In this document: positions 23,501-33,420 of the stretch, piece after piece
Position numbering within the stretch: the first letter of the stretch is position 1
Layout: each line of letters starts with the position of its first letter
Notes under the pieces: model-generated
Seen by the model: the letters and a program-made list of their open reading frames with translations, nothing else
What the model was told of the DNA's origin: nothing
The model's database searches: none
NCBI RefSeq assembly: GCF_001704415.2
Contig: NC_030816.1
Span: 83,330,713-83,394,712 of the forward strand
Length of the DNA stretch: 64,000 nucleotides
Direction of reading: 5' to 3'
Source of the DNA: Capra hircus
Taxonomy: Eukaryota > Chordata > Mammalia > Artiodactyla > Bovidae
Made by a program: the position numbers and the translations under genes

Positions 23501-24902
23501 CCATGACTGTAGACACAAAAAAAATTTTGAAAACTCAAGATCCCAAGAGACAATCATTTCAGTTCAAAAGAAGTAAATGACAGCCTCTGGATTTTAAAAT
23601 TTATCTAATCTGTCCTAATCTGAAAAGTCAACCAAATGTCCAATGTAAGGAGAGAGTGCATCTAGTAATATACAGTTTTAATTAAACTGCAGACAGACAC
23701 CAAGTGTTATTAAGAGTACTCACTTCATTGCTTTAAAGAAAAAACAATCACCTACTAGTCCTCATCTGGTCCCATCACTTCCTGGCAAACAGATGAGGAA
23801 CAATGGAAACAGTGACAAACTATTCTTTGGGGCTCCCAGATCACTGCAGGTGGTGACTGCAGCCATGAAATTAAAAGACGCTTGCTCCTTAGAAGAAAAG
23901 CTATAACCAACCTCGACAGCATCTTAAAAAGCAGAGATATTACTCTGCCGACAAAAGTCTGTCTAGTCAAAGCTATGGTTTTTCCAGTAGTCATGTACAG
24001 ATGTGAGAGTTGGACTATAAAGAAAGCTGAGCGGCCGAAGAATTCATGCTTTTGAGGTGTGGTGCTGGAGAAGACTCTTGAGAGTCCCTTGGACTGCAAG
24101 GAGATTAAACTAGTCAATCCTAAAGAAAATCAGTCCTGAATATTCACTGGAAGAACTGATGTTGAAACTAAAGTTCCAATACTTGGGCCACCTGACGCGA
24201 AGAACTGACTCACTGGAAAAGACCCTAATGCTGGGAAAGACTGAAGGCAAAAGGGGACGACAGAGGATGAGATGGTTGGATGGCATCACCAAATCGATGG
24301 ACATGAGTTTGAGCAAGCTCCGAGAGTTGGTGACGGAGAGGGAAGCCTGGCGTGCTGCAATCCATGGGGTTGCAAAGAGTTGGGCCACGACTGAGCGACC
24401 GAACAGAACAATGTGCAAGTCATCTGAATAGCGGTCTATGGTCACGCACTCATCAATAATACAAAAAAAAAAAGGCAATTAGAGATAGTTCTGTCTGGTT
24501 AACGGCCGTAAAACGAGGTCCAGAGACGCCTTTCTGGACTAGAACCGAAACAAAAGGGCGAGCACAGGAGCCCCCGGCCGGCAGGGACTGGAGGTGCGGC
24601 GGCACGTGCCGGTGCGCGGAACTCGCTCTCCCAGGCCCCGGCCTCTGCAGCATCCGGTCAAACCGCGCTGCGCCCTCGGCCGAGACCCGCCGAGGGACGG
24701 AGAGGCCACCCACCACTCCCAGGGTCCCTGTCGGCGGGGACAGAAGGGAAGCCGCGAAAACGGCCGCCAAGGCCGAGGCGGGGGTGAGGGGGACGCGCAC
24801 TGCCGCGGGCCCGCCTTAGGCCTCGCTCAGACCCTCACCGTTTTGGGAGCGGATCGCCTCCCCAGTGCTGCGGTCCCCGAACACTGACAAAGGACCCTCC
24901 AT
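14512..24902 (-). CDS. TCP1: T-complex protein 1 subunit alpha (CCT1, TRiC chaperonin)
   Basis: The coding exons in transcript order are 24839-24902, 23421-23506, 23089-23217, 21927-22024, 21441-21551, 20956-21137, 20445-20571, 16373-16548, 15926-16049, 15445-15637, 15187-15350 and 14512-14728. They sum to 1671 bases, or 556 residues plus TGA, with every junction GT-AG and in phase. The product is one of eight paralogous subunits of the cytosolic CCT/TRiC double ring, which folds actin, tubulin and other proteins using ATP. Group II chaperonin signatures are seen: NDGATILK near residue 56, GDGTT at 87-91 in the nucleotide site, and VPGGGAVE near 409. The start codon begins MEGPLSVFGDRS, as in the family. 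Intron 7 (16549-20444) has been enlarged by a BovB insertion and SINEs. Introns 4 and 8 hold snoRNA candidates. Confidence 0.98.
16077..16218 (-). ncRNA. Possible H/ACA snoRNA in TCP1 intron 8
   Basis: On the minus strand a 5' arm (outer AGTT/AACT, inner GTTaGGA/TCCAAC) is followed by an H-box-like AGATTA. A 3' arm then closes with CTTCTATG/CATGAGAG (one mismatch and two G-U pairs), and the sequence ends in an ACA plus three bases. Human TCP1 introns host H/ACA snoRNAs (SNORA20 and SNORA29), which makes this position plausible. The end would be only about 27 bases from the intron's 3' end, and the 3' arm is lopsided, so the call is weak. Confidence 0.3.
17398..17518 (-). mobile_element. CHR-type SINE
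   Basis: The copy lies in TCP1 intron 7, in sense with TCP1. The plus strand shows a T run, then 'gccacactgtgcagcatgtg', 'ctgaccagggatcaaacccg' and 'gtcttaatcactggaccact', the reversed CHR arrangement. Confidence 0.82.
18686..18872 (-). mobile_element. Bov-tA SINE with long flanking repeats
   Basis: The copy lies in TCP1 intron 7. The minus strand shows the BovB-derived end ('gacatgactgagcaacta') and a truncated tRNA-like head. It is bordered by two near-identical stretches of about 40 bases, at 18639-18680 and 18871-18914, much longer than usual target-site duplications. Confidence 0.85.
19479..20299 (+). mobile_element. LINE BovB (RTE), 5'-truncated copy
   Basis: This is the 3' part of a BovB element in TCP1 intron 7, antisense to TCP1. 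A 10-base target-site duplication (aagacactca) flanks it at 19469-19478 and 20300-20309. The open frame starts with the reverse transcriptase catalytic motif YADD (19481-19492) and continues to a TGA at 20147, through a C-terminal domain with motifs such as VVMYGCESWTVKKAECR and FELWCWRRLL. The element ends in the ctgaactgaactga tail. Within the frame, 48 bases are repeated in tandem (about 19506-19601), duplicating the 16 residues AESEEELKSLLMKVKE. It is a dead fragment: the endonuclease domain and most of the polymerase are absent. Confidence 0.95.
21634..21755 (-). ncRNA. Candidate H/ACA box snoRNA in TCP1 intron 4
   Basis: The minus strand folds by eye into the H/ACA plan. The 5' hairpin is closed by TATC(t)CC (21745-21739) with GGGAT (21712-21708). 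The H box AGATGA (21707-21702) follows directly. The 3' hairpin has a lower stem GCCGT/ACGGC (21696-21692 and 21647-21643) and an upper stem GAGG(g)AGG/CCTCCTC (21683-21676 and 21663-21657). Between the stems is an internal loop of 8 and 9 bases like a pseudouridylation pocket. The end is TGA-ACA-GAG, with ACA at 21639-21637. The RNA end lies about 82 bases before the intron's 3' end. H/ACA snoRNAs SNORA20 and SNORA29 are hosted in human TCP1 introns, so this may be one of them; I cannot say which. The 5' end is approximate. Confidence 0.55.
22380..22490 (-). mobile_element. CHR-type SINE fragment
   Basis: The copy lies in TCP1 intron 3. The plus strand shows 'gggatcttagttttcggacc', 'agggattgaactcagg' and 'gtcctaaacactagaatacc', matching the reversed tRNA-like part of CHR SINEs. 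Confidence 0.78.
23757..24412 (+). mobile_element. LINE BovB, old truncated copy
   Basis: The copy fills much of TCP1 intron 1, antisense to the gene. It aligns along its length with the 19479 copy ('gatggtgactgcagcc'-type and 'gagagttggactataaag' blocks, then a 'cacgactgagcgaccgaac' end). It has many more substitutions, small indels and frame breaks, so it is an older insertion of the same family. I see no clear target-site duplication. Confidence 0.92.
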
Positions 24903-25308
24903 CCTGGCGGCGGGGCGCACGTCGAATTTCCCTCACACCGCGGGCAACCAGCGTCTCACGGTCCCCGGGCCGGGCGGTGGCCACTGCAGCCGCGACGGCG
25001 TGGAAAGGACCCGAGAGACGTCTCTCGCGGGGACTGCTGGGAACGACACTCCCAGCCTCTCCCCTCCCCAGACACAGACCTTCCCGATCCGCGCCGCGGG
25101 GCAGGACGGGGAAGAGGGTGGAGAAGCGAGAGCGCGCCGGAAGTGAGCAGACGGAAGGGGCGGTCCCAACACGTTCGCCCAATTAGAGAGCTAATGAGAA
25201 GGGCGCGAAGGTAGGAGAGCGGAAGTCAGTATCTTGGACCGCTAGAGGAGGAGGTGCTCGACTGACGCTTTCTTCCCCTAGGTACAAGTTGCGCGTGCGC
25301 TTCTGCAC

Positions 25309-25328
25309 ATTCTGGTACCTTCTAGAAA
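25309..25328. promoter_or_regulatory. Heat-shock-element-like array
   Basis: Four contiguous five-base units read aTTCt, gGTAc, cTTCt and aGAAa. Three match the alternating nTTCn/nGAAn pattern bound by HSF trimers and one (GTA for GAA) is imperfect. CCT subunit genes are known HSF1/HSF2 targets in mammals, so a role at TCP1 is reasonable. It is about 410 bases upstream of the TCP1 start codon and 700 upstream of that of MRPL18. Confidence 0.5.
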
Positions 25329-25939
25329 AGGTGGGCGGTAGGGCGGAGCTTGGAGTGTGACGGAAAGCGGGCGGGTAGCGTAAGGCGGTGTGTCTGAGGT
25401 AGGACCGAGGTTCTGTACGGTTTTTGGTGATTTATAAATCGGCGTCATTGTTTTAAGTGTATGAGCTCGAGCGGAGAGCGCGCAAAACAAGCGGTCTATT
25501 CCCGGCCTCAAGCGTTTAGGCTTGGGAGCCTGAGTGGGACCGCGTAAGCGTTCTCCATGAGTCATTAGGGAAAACCATAACATCTGAAGAGAAAACCGCC
25601 TCGCGCTGCCGTTTCCTCGCAGAGAGCAGCGTGTATGTGTGTGCGCGTGCTCGACAACTATCGAGCCCAAGTTAGGTACCAAAACGCCTTGCGGGCCAGC
25701 GAAGCGGGATGCGGCAGACAAGCGTGGACCGGCTTAACGGACCATGCCCAACCCCTCTCCTGGCTCACTGCGAGGTGGTTGGCTGGCTCCGGCGTCTCCG
25801 TGCGCCACAGCGTATGCGCTGATTGGAGGAACGGAGATGACGGATTGCACTCTCCGCCACTCAGCTGCAGGGGCTTGTTAGCGCGGCGATCTAGTCATCT
25901 ATGAGCTTACGTCATTCGAAGGCTTGTCCCTGAGTTAGT

Positions 25940-25975
25940 ATGGCTGCGGCTGGCGGCTCTTTGGGACGCCGTTGA
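25940..25975 (+). other. Short upstream ORF in the MRPL18 leader
   Basis: An ATG at 25940, in the context gttagtATGg, opens an 11-codon frame that ends at TGA 25973-25975, 51 bases before the MRPL18 start codon. It matters only if transcription starts upstream of 25940, which I cannot tell from the sequence. No Kozak purine/G combination stronger than A at -3 and G at +4 is needed, and both are present here. Confidence 0.35.
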
Positions 25976-26026
25976 GGAGAGGAGGGCGAGGTCTGTCCGA
26001 GGCTTTGGCTGCGATTCTCCTCAGCG

Positions 26027-29000
26027 ATGGCGCTTCGGTCGCGGTTCTGGGAGTTGTTGCCGGTTTGCAGAAACCCCGGTAATTCGTCTTACCACTTCTC
26101 TCAGGTTACACCCCAGGGTCTGCACTGGCAAGTGGTCGTTATATATGCAGCATGCGTTATGCGTGCTCAGTCGAGTCCAACTCTGTTGACCCCGTGGACG
26201 GTAGCCACCCAGGCTCCTCTATCCATGGAATTCTCCAGGCAAGAATACTGGAGTGGGTTGCCATTCCCTTCTCGAGGGGAATCTTCCCCACCCAGGGATC
26301 GAACCTGCCTCTCTGGCGTCTCCTGCCCGGGCAGGCGGATTCTTTAGGCACCTGGGAAGCCATCATTTCCGACGGAAAAGTAAAGGAGCTAACGGTAGCG
26401 TGATGACGACACTAGTAGAAAATTAAGGACCAGGTTCTGTGGTGACGACACCCCGTTACCGAACATACCTCTTGTACCTCTTCCAGGGCGCGAGGCCCAA
26501 GGTGGGGAAGATGGGCGCAAGTTATATCATATTCCTGATTTGTCCGTATTCGTCATTCTTTTAAGATCCATGTGGTGGTTCTTGTTCTTTAGGGTGTCTG
26601 GTGGCAGCGTTCTCGACCAGTGCTAAGCCAGCGGTGAAGCCTGAGGCGGACCCCGTGGGAAATGAAGCCGTTGCCCCAGAGTTCACCAACCGGAACCCCC
26701 GGAATCTGGAGCTCTTAGCTGTAGCCAGGAAAGAGCGGGGTTGGGGGACCGTGTGGCCCTCCCGTGAGTTCTGGCACAGGTAATTAAGTTGCTCCGTGTT
26801 GACCACACAGCCCTGCACGGTGAACTTCAAATTGTTTTCATCAGTTCGTCTAAGGAGCGGGCCAGGTAACTGCTGGCGATTCTCCTCTCAGACTTGTGCT
26901 GGGTCTAGGAGGGGAAGAGGGAGGGAAACGGTAAATAAATAGGTGTCATGGAGAAAATGTGAAGAATAGGAGATTGGTTGCGAAACCCTCTGAAAATAGA
27001 ATAAAAGCCAAACTATCAGCCAAGAAGAGGGTTCCCAACAGAGGAAAACAGCTAGGGTGGGAATGAGCTTGGTGTGTTTGAGGAACCGAAAGGCTTGTGT
27101 ACCTAGAGCCCTGGGCCAAGAGGTGAATGGAGAGGTAGGTAGGACACACATTATTAGCTTTGTAAGTCAAGGAAGCGCTTTAGGCTTTATTTTTATTGTA
27201 GTCGGAAACTGACTGGATTTCCTTTAGTTGAAGCCTGAATGGAAGATCATTCTGGTTCCTTTGAGGAGATCAGATTTTTAAGGGGGCAGTGGTAAAGGTA
27301 GGAGAGCAGTTAGGGGTTTATTCTTTGTTATAAAGATGGCTAATTATTGAATACTTTCTATTTGCCAGGAGCTTGATGCTAGGCACTTTATATGCATTTT
27401 CTCATTTGCTCCTTACAAGTACTTTTTGAGGCAAGTGCAGTAATTTTATAGAGCAGGGGAATTGAGGCTTGGGGATGGAAACAGGAGGGTTCAAAGAAGG
27501 AGGGCAGGCCAGTTCATATTGAAATAATCTGACTCTTAAGTCTAGAATTTTTTTTTGAAACACTCAAACTATTACTTTCTGTTTATATTTGGATATTTAA
27601 ATAATTGGAGACCTACCTCCCCCTTCCCCCCATTTGTCCTGTTCACAGTACTACCAGTAGAAAATTGGAAGTGACCTTGGAGATAATGAGTCCCACTCTT
27701 TTATTGCACAGATGGTTTAAGACAAGGATCAGCAGACTTTTGCTCCTGGGCCAAAGCTGGCTTGGTAGCTAAATGTTTTCACATTTTTGAAAGGTTCAAA
27801 TAAAATACAAAGAATATTTTGTGACATGAAAACTGTAAAAATCAAATTTCTTTATCCACAAAGAAAGTTCTATTTTCACACAGCCACCACCCATTCCAGA
27901 ATGGGTGGTGGAAAAAAAACAGAATGTTATAAAATAAAAACCAGAACCTGGCTGTTCTGGTATTACTGTGGCTGAGTTGAGCAGTTGATCTATATTGTTA
28001 CCTGAAAACTAGGTTCGTCTCTTGGTGGGTGTCAGGCCAGAAGGCACAACCAAGATCAGGAGAGGGAGGGGTTTATTACTTGCAGCAAGTAAAGAGAACA
28101 CTGGGTGTCTTCTCAAAGCACTGTTTCCCCAAACAGCATAACTGGGGAAGTTTTAAGTTAAGGTTACACACACATTCATGAAGGGGCTTGAGCAAAGGAG
28201 CACTCAGTATAGAATCAGGACCAAGGTCTACAGAGCCCTAGGTTTAGTTTGTTGAAGTCACAGGGTCTACATTGTCATTTCCATCCTCCACCTGAGTGCA
28301 GAACTCAAAGGCAGTGTCAGATTGTTCTCTGTGTCTCTTGAGGAGGAATCAAGACTCTTACTCTTGGTTCTTGACTGTTTTTCCTTTGTTCCTTCATTCC
28401 CTTACTTCCCTTAAGATCATTAATGACTGAGACCTGTTCAAGAGCAGGTACAGTGGCCAATCTTAGATCACAAAATGGCTTAGGTCAAAAATGTATTCTC
28501 TTAGGTCAAGAAAGCCACGCCTGGTTCTCTTTCTCCAGGGACCCACTACCCCTTCTGCTTTCAGTCTGATCCTTTATAGAAAAAGTGTGTTGACCACTGG
28601 ATTAAGAGTTTGTGATTTTTCACTAAGACTAACAGCAAAACCAGGAGTAGAACCCACATTTCTAAATCTAGTGCTTTTAATGCTGTTTCATACTAAGAAC
28701 CTAAGTATAGTCTAATTTCAGCGTTTTCTCCCCCCCCCCCAGCGTTTTCTTTATCATGAACTTTATTTCTAAATGTGTAATGTATGTAAATGTTATAAAA
28801 TCCAAAAAGGAATAGTTTCTCATACACCCTTCTATAGGTAGTCTGTGCATATAAGTATAAACTTGTATTATTTTTTTTTAATATAAATCTTACCTGACCA
28901 TATATGTTGCTCTGCATTTCCCCACCCATTCCTTCACCACTACCCCCACCTCCACCACAGAATACGTCTTGGAAGTTTTGTGTTGGTTGGGAACACTGGC

Positions 29001-30988
29001 TCTGGAGCCAGTCTCCTGGACTTAAATCCTGCCTGTGACCATTTCTTACCATTAGTTGTAATATTGCTAAAGTTATTTAACCTTTCTGTGTCATTTTCTG
29101 CAGCCCGAAAGGAAAGAAAGGATAATGGGATTAGTTTGAGACATGAGCTATACCTGTAAACAATTAGGACTCTCTGGTACAGTCAGTGTTCAATAAATGT
29201 TTGCAGCAGCGGTAGCAGCATAAAGTGCTACTTTGTTCTTAACTGTGTAAAATAACTGTTTAAAGTTACTGTAAAGTACCATTGCATGACTATTTTAATT
29301 CACTGATTCTGGATTGATGATTATCTTTTATCATTTCAACCAGTGTTGCAGTTAGTTGTCTCATGCATGCAGTTTAGCACTGAGATTGGGCATATATTCA
29401 TGGGTTTTAAGAGTCATTAATAGTTTCCTTCTCTGTGAACAGTCTGTCCAAATCCTTTGCCTAGTAAGTTACTGGTCATTTTCATATTGATTATAGGAGG
29501 TTTTTTATATATTATGGAAATTAGCCCTTTGAACAATATATGATTTTAAAATATTTTTTGTTTCTCTGTTTGCCTGTTGACTTTACTGTTTTTTGTTTGT
29601 TTTTCTTAGCATGCAGAAAACTATCACTGTTTCTTTTTTATAAAAACCATGTGATATAGTTTGATGTTAGGTTAACTAGCTTGATACAGTTAAATAGGTT
29701 TATCTTACTTTGAGATTGTTTAAAAATATGTTGTCTTCTAGTACTCACATGACTTCTTTTTTTATATTTAAATGTTTGATCTATCTTACATTTATTTTGG
29801 AAAATATAGAGTAAGTATATCTTGATCCAGTGAAGAGTCAGCAAGTTAGCTCTGCCTCCTCAGTTCCTTTTTTGAAGTAGATACTGTGTAAATCTCAGCT
29901 CTAAAGAAAGGCCAGCTTTCTTCCGGATATTTGAGGCTAAGTAGAAATGTTTGGTTTACTACTGAGGATATCCTTATAAAGGCAGAGGAAAAACACCTCT
30001 CCCAAGTAAAAACCAGGTTGGGTATGTTGACATAAATGAACCAGACGTTGCGTTCTTGAGAAATACTTTTGCACTTATTTACCTGAAGTCATTTGTGTTT
30101 AGAATTCTTCTATGATTTTTGTTCTCCTCTCACCTTGTTTAGGTTGCGAGTTATAAGGAGTCAGCATCACATAGAAGCACTTGTTGAGCATCGCAATGGC
30201 CAGGTTGTGGTTTCAGCATCCACTCATGAATGGGCCATTAAGAAGCACCTGTATAGCACCAGAAGTGTGGTGGCTTGTGAGAGTGTAGGACGAGTGCTGG
30301 CACAGCGGTGCTTGGAAGCAGGAATCAACTTCATGGTCTACCAGCCCACTCCTTGGGAGGCAACATCAGACTCGGTATTTTTGTTCTCACTACTTAGTTA
30401 AAAGGTGTCATGTTAATTCTTGACATTAGATACTTACATAATTGTAGTTTGTTTATAAAGTTCTTTCCAAGTGTCTGACCCTGAGTTGAGTGTCCTGATG
30501 TGTGGTACCTCACTTCAGCTTCACAGCAGCCTTGGCCTCAGGACTCATGGTCTCTCTTCTGTAAGGTAGCTGAGGTTGGCTGGCTGGCTCAGTGTGGCGC
30601 TGGGCAGGGTTCAAACCCACACGACCAATTCTATAGCTGTAATGTTGACTTCTCTGCCATTCATATAGTATCATTTTGTCTACAGAATATTTTCAAATAC
30701 TGCCAATCCTTAACATCTCTACACCTTCTTTTATCTGTGTCATTATTAAGATCACTTTCTGAAAAAACCATTGTAGGCTGGGAAGTTAGCAAGAAGCAGA
30801 TTGGTGGTTTATTTCTCTTCCTCTTATGAAGTGAGCTGTTTATGGTCAGCTTGTTCGGTCGCTTAGTCAGCTTGTAGTGTTAACTTCATCTCTTCTTTCT
30901 TAATCTTCAAAACCAGATGAAACGACTACAGATTGCCATGATAGAGGGTGGTGTGGTGCTGCAGGAGCCTCGGAGAATCTATGAATGA
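26027..30988 (+). CDS. MRPL18: Large ribosomal subunit protein uL18m (mitochondrial L18)
   Basis: The coding exons are 26027-26078, 26593-26779, 30143-30374 and 30917-30988. They sum to 543 bases, or 180 residues plus TGA, with all junctions GT-AG and in phase. The product is the mitochondrial homologue of bacterial L18. It sits in the 39S subunit and is linked to 5S-rRNA import and to the central protuberance. The N-terminus (MALRSRFWELLPVCRNPG) is basic, lacks acidic residues except one E, and fits a mitochondrial presequence. The mature part is recognised from EFTNRNPRNLELL, WHRLRVIRSQHHIEALVEH, VVVSASTHEWAIKKHLYST and the C-terminal RRIYE. Human MRPL18 has also been reported to make a cytosolic, stress-induced form from a downstream CUG codon. 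Here an in-frame CTG lies at codon 20 (26598-26600), but it is not at the human position. Intron 2 (3.4 kb) is the largest. Confidence 0.97.
26149..26360 (-). mobile_element. Bov-tA SINE
   Basis: The copy lies in MRPL18 intron 1, antisense to the gene. The minus strand reads from 'ggcttcccaggtgcctaaag' to 'ggactcgactgagcacgcat'. It lies just at the downstream edge of the CpG island. Confidence 0.9.
27340..27480 (-). mobile_element. MIR-like remnant
   Basis: The plus strand shows 'gcttgatgctaggcacttta', 'tctcatttgctccttacaag' and a 'tttatagagcaggggaattg' block. This is the order typical of an inverted MIR 3' half. It lies in MRPL18 intron 2. Confidence 0.5.
28726..28741 (+). repeat. Poly-C homopolymer tract
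   Basis: A run of about a dozen C residues interrupts the sequence between two copies of 'agcgttttct' at about 28721 and 28742. The flanking ten-base repeat suggests slippage or a small local duplication. Length is likely to vary between individuals and between sequencing methods. Confidence 0.7.
28985..29205 (+). mobile_element. MIR SINE
   Basis: The segment shows 'ggctctggagccagtctcct', 'ttatttaacctttctgtgtc' and 'cagtgttcaataaatgtttg' in that order, matching the body of MIR. It lies in MRPL18 intron 2. Confidence 0.75.
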
Positions 30989-31267
30989 AGCAGAAGCATT
31001 GTTTGGAGCTTGTAAATGAAAGCTGTCAGCTCTTCATTCTTCAGAAGAGAGCCTCTGGAAGAACTGCCAGCTTGGACGTTTTATACAAAAATCTAAGAGC
31101 AGAATGTTATTAGTTAAGGTCGTCTCCTCCTCCCCTTCAGTATGTTTGTCTTAAATCCAGGGCTGAATTCTTCCCCTCCTGGACATGAGAGAAGTATCTG
31201 AGAAAAACTGTTTCCGATTGTAATTAACTTCTGAAGGACAAATTAAATTGTTGTTTATAAGTTAAAG

Positions 31268-31273
31268 AATAAA
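31268..31273 (+). terminator. MRPL18: MRPL18 polyadenylation signal (AATAAA)
   Basis: This is the first canonical AATAAA after the MRPL18 stop at 30988, giving a 3' UTR of roughly 300 bases. A T-rich stretch follows, as expected for a cleavage region. Confidence 0.8.
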
Positions 31274-31999
31274 GGTATATTATTGGCTGTTATTTTCTAG
31301 TTATATGACATTTTCTCCAACTGTAAACTTCATGTGGCAAGGATACACATTAAAGGTTTGTGCACTTGTCACCGTGGCTAGGTCATAGCAGGTGGTCTCA
31401 GTAAAAGAGCTGTTGCTGCTCAGGTGTGGAGGCTTTTTTAAAAATAAATGTCAGTATCAGTTTATTATAAACAGTAATGCGAAGATAAGAGCAAATCCTA
31501 ACCTTATTGGGCTCCTGGATCCCAAGAGAACCCGATCTGAAGAAAGGAATGCAGTGAGAAAAGGAAACAAGGTGTCTATACCATCTGGAGAAGCTGTTGG
31601 GAGATGGAGCCTGAAGTGCACTTGGGTTAGTTTAAAGTTGAAGTAGGGTAGATGGGAATCATGGCAGGTCTCTTAAATGAGTGATCAAATCAGAGTAAGT
31701 TGTTAACTGGCTATTTAAGAAACGTGGTGAGGAAGAACAAGTAAGCAGAGTGGCTTCTAGCATATTCCCCCCGCATTTTAAATGTGTACTCCAATTTCTG
31801 TATTTATATAGAAGTGAAATAATGCTATCATCAATCTGAGTATTCAGGGTACTATTTTAAAAGGGAAAACGTATGCAATCAACGTTTTTTAAAAGTTTGA
31901 TTCATTCTAAGAGGCCTTCAGAATGCAATGCTTAGTAGTTTCCCGTTTGATCTGTAGATATTACGGTAAAGACATTGATAGGTATATATTAATAGTTCT

Positions 32000-32198
32000 G
32001 GGCTTCCCTGGTGGTTCAGATGGTAAAGAATCTGCCTGCAATGCAGGAGACCTGGGTTTAAACCCTGGGTTGGGAAGACCCGCTGGAGAAGGGAATGGCA
32101 ACCCACTCCAGTATTCTTGCCTGGAGATTCCCATGGGCAGAGGATCCTCGCAAGGTCTATGGAGTCAGTCACAGAGAGTCAGGCACGACTGTCTAACA
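32000..32198 (+). mobile_element. Bov-tA SINE
   Basis: A nearly full copy from 'gggcttccctggtggttcag' to 'gtcaggcacgactgtctaac'. With the minus-strand copy at 32355 it forms an inverted pair that could fold in a read-through transcript. Confidence 0.92.
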
Positions 32199-32354
32199 CC
32201 ACCACCATGATGATTTTAATATTTTCTTCCCTCATCTTAAAGACCACAGTTCTAGAAGGCTGTTGAATGAGTCTAGAATTCAAGGGAGGACACAAGACCA
32301 TGGACTGGGGTAGTGTGGCTTTGGAAATTGACAAAAACAGGGTTCACCTGTGAG

Positions 32355-32562
32355 TGGTAGTGGTTCAGTTGCTTAGTGGAGTCTGACTCTGCCACCCCAT
32401 GGACTATAGCTGGACAGGCTCCTCTGTCCGTGGAATTTCCCAAGCAAGAATATTGGAATGGGTTGTGATTTCCTTCTCCAGGGGATCTTGGGCATCTAGA
32501 GATCAAACCCACCTCTCTGGCACTGACAGGTGGATTCTTTACCACTGCACCACCTGGTGGGG
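32355..32562 (-). mobile_element. Bov-tA SINE
   Basis: The plus strand reads 'gtggttcagttgcttagtgg' to 'accactgcaccacctggtgg', the reverse of the usual orientation. It is the inverted partner of the copy at 32000-32198. Confidence 0.88.
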
Positions 32563-33049
32563 ATTTTTTTCTACGAGGCATAGGATGTAGATCATCTCAG
32601 TATCAAGAATTCCTTCAGTTTGGGCAATTTTTGAGACTTGGTATAGCAGGTTTGATAAATGGTGTTACAAAGGCAACAGCGATGCCAAGTAGGGAAAAGG
32701 GGGGCGGGGAGGAGAGGAGGGTACAGGGCAGACGTATGTTAACAGTGATGGCCAAGGTGGGAAGAAGTGCGGATTTAAAAACCAGAGGCGATGCGGGCCC
32801 CCATCCTGCACCTTGGCTGCAGTACCTGCTTTATTGCAGTTCTTCAGGCGCTGTTGACTGGTCTATTTTTACTCTTTCGGACTCTACTTTGTCCTACCTT
32901 GCCTCTTAATATTCCAGGTCTACGTAAAAGACATTCTCCTCTTATAGGGATTGCAAAGGAATTGCTGCGGAGCATAAACGACCTCTGATTGCTAGGGCGG
33001 GGGTCTAAGCGATTCTTAACCCTAGGGGATCAAATACAAGATGAAACAC

Positions 33050-33420
33050 CTGTGGGCAGACAGGTGGCCGCGCCGCCCGCTGCGCATCCGGGGCTGGTGG
33101 GCGCGCGCGGGGGCTGTGCGTTTCTTCACTCCCCCACCCGCTCTCCGAGAGCCCTTTAAGGCGCCGGCGCGGCGCTTGCGTGTAATAGCGAGGCGACACG
33201 TGGCCGCACTCACTGGGCGCCCTCCGCCGAGCTGCTGCGTGGCCATGGACATAGGCGCCGATGAGTTTGAGCAGAGCCTCCCTCTGCTGCAGGAGCTCGT
33301 CCTGGGCGCGGACTTCGTGGGTAAGGCCCCGGGATCCCAGGCTTTGGCGCGGGAGCCGGCTGGCTGGTGCGCCTGGGGAAGGTATGGTTCGCTGGCGGGA
33401 CCCGGTGAGAGAGGTGAGGC
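33050..33420. promoter_or_regulatory. PNLDC1: PNLDC1 CpG-rich promoter
   Basis: CpG density is high from about 33050 through exon 1. An E-box CACGTG at 33197-33202 lies about 45 bases before the start codon. I found neither a good TATA box nor a clear A-MYB motif, although A-MYB controls many piRNA-pathway genes in mammalian testis. Confidence 0.6.

Larger units (their letters stand above)
24540..26080. promoter_or_regulatory. CpG island and divergent promoter of TCP1 and MRPL18
   Basis: The interval is rich in CpG from just inside TCP1 intron 1 to MRPL18 exon 1. The two start codons point away from each other, at 24902 (minus) and 26027 (plus), 1.1 kb apart. Sites seen are an ETS/GABP core ccggaagtg at 25137-25145, a heat-shock-element-like array at 25309-25328, an inverted CCAAT box near 25822 and a CRE-like ttacgtca at 25907-25914. 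Co-regulation of the two genes is inferred from this arrangement. Confidence 0.75.
31295..33040. other. Intergenic region between MRPL18 and PNLDC1
   Basis: I see no exon here. The only clear content is two Bov-tA SINEs in opposite orientation, at 32000-32198 (+) and 32355-32562 (-), about 155 bases apart, and a short purine-rich stretch near 32690-32730. CpG content rises only after about 33040, at the PNLDC1 promoter. Confidence 0.7.
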
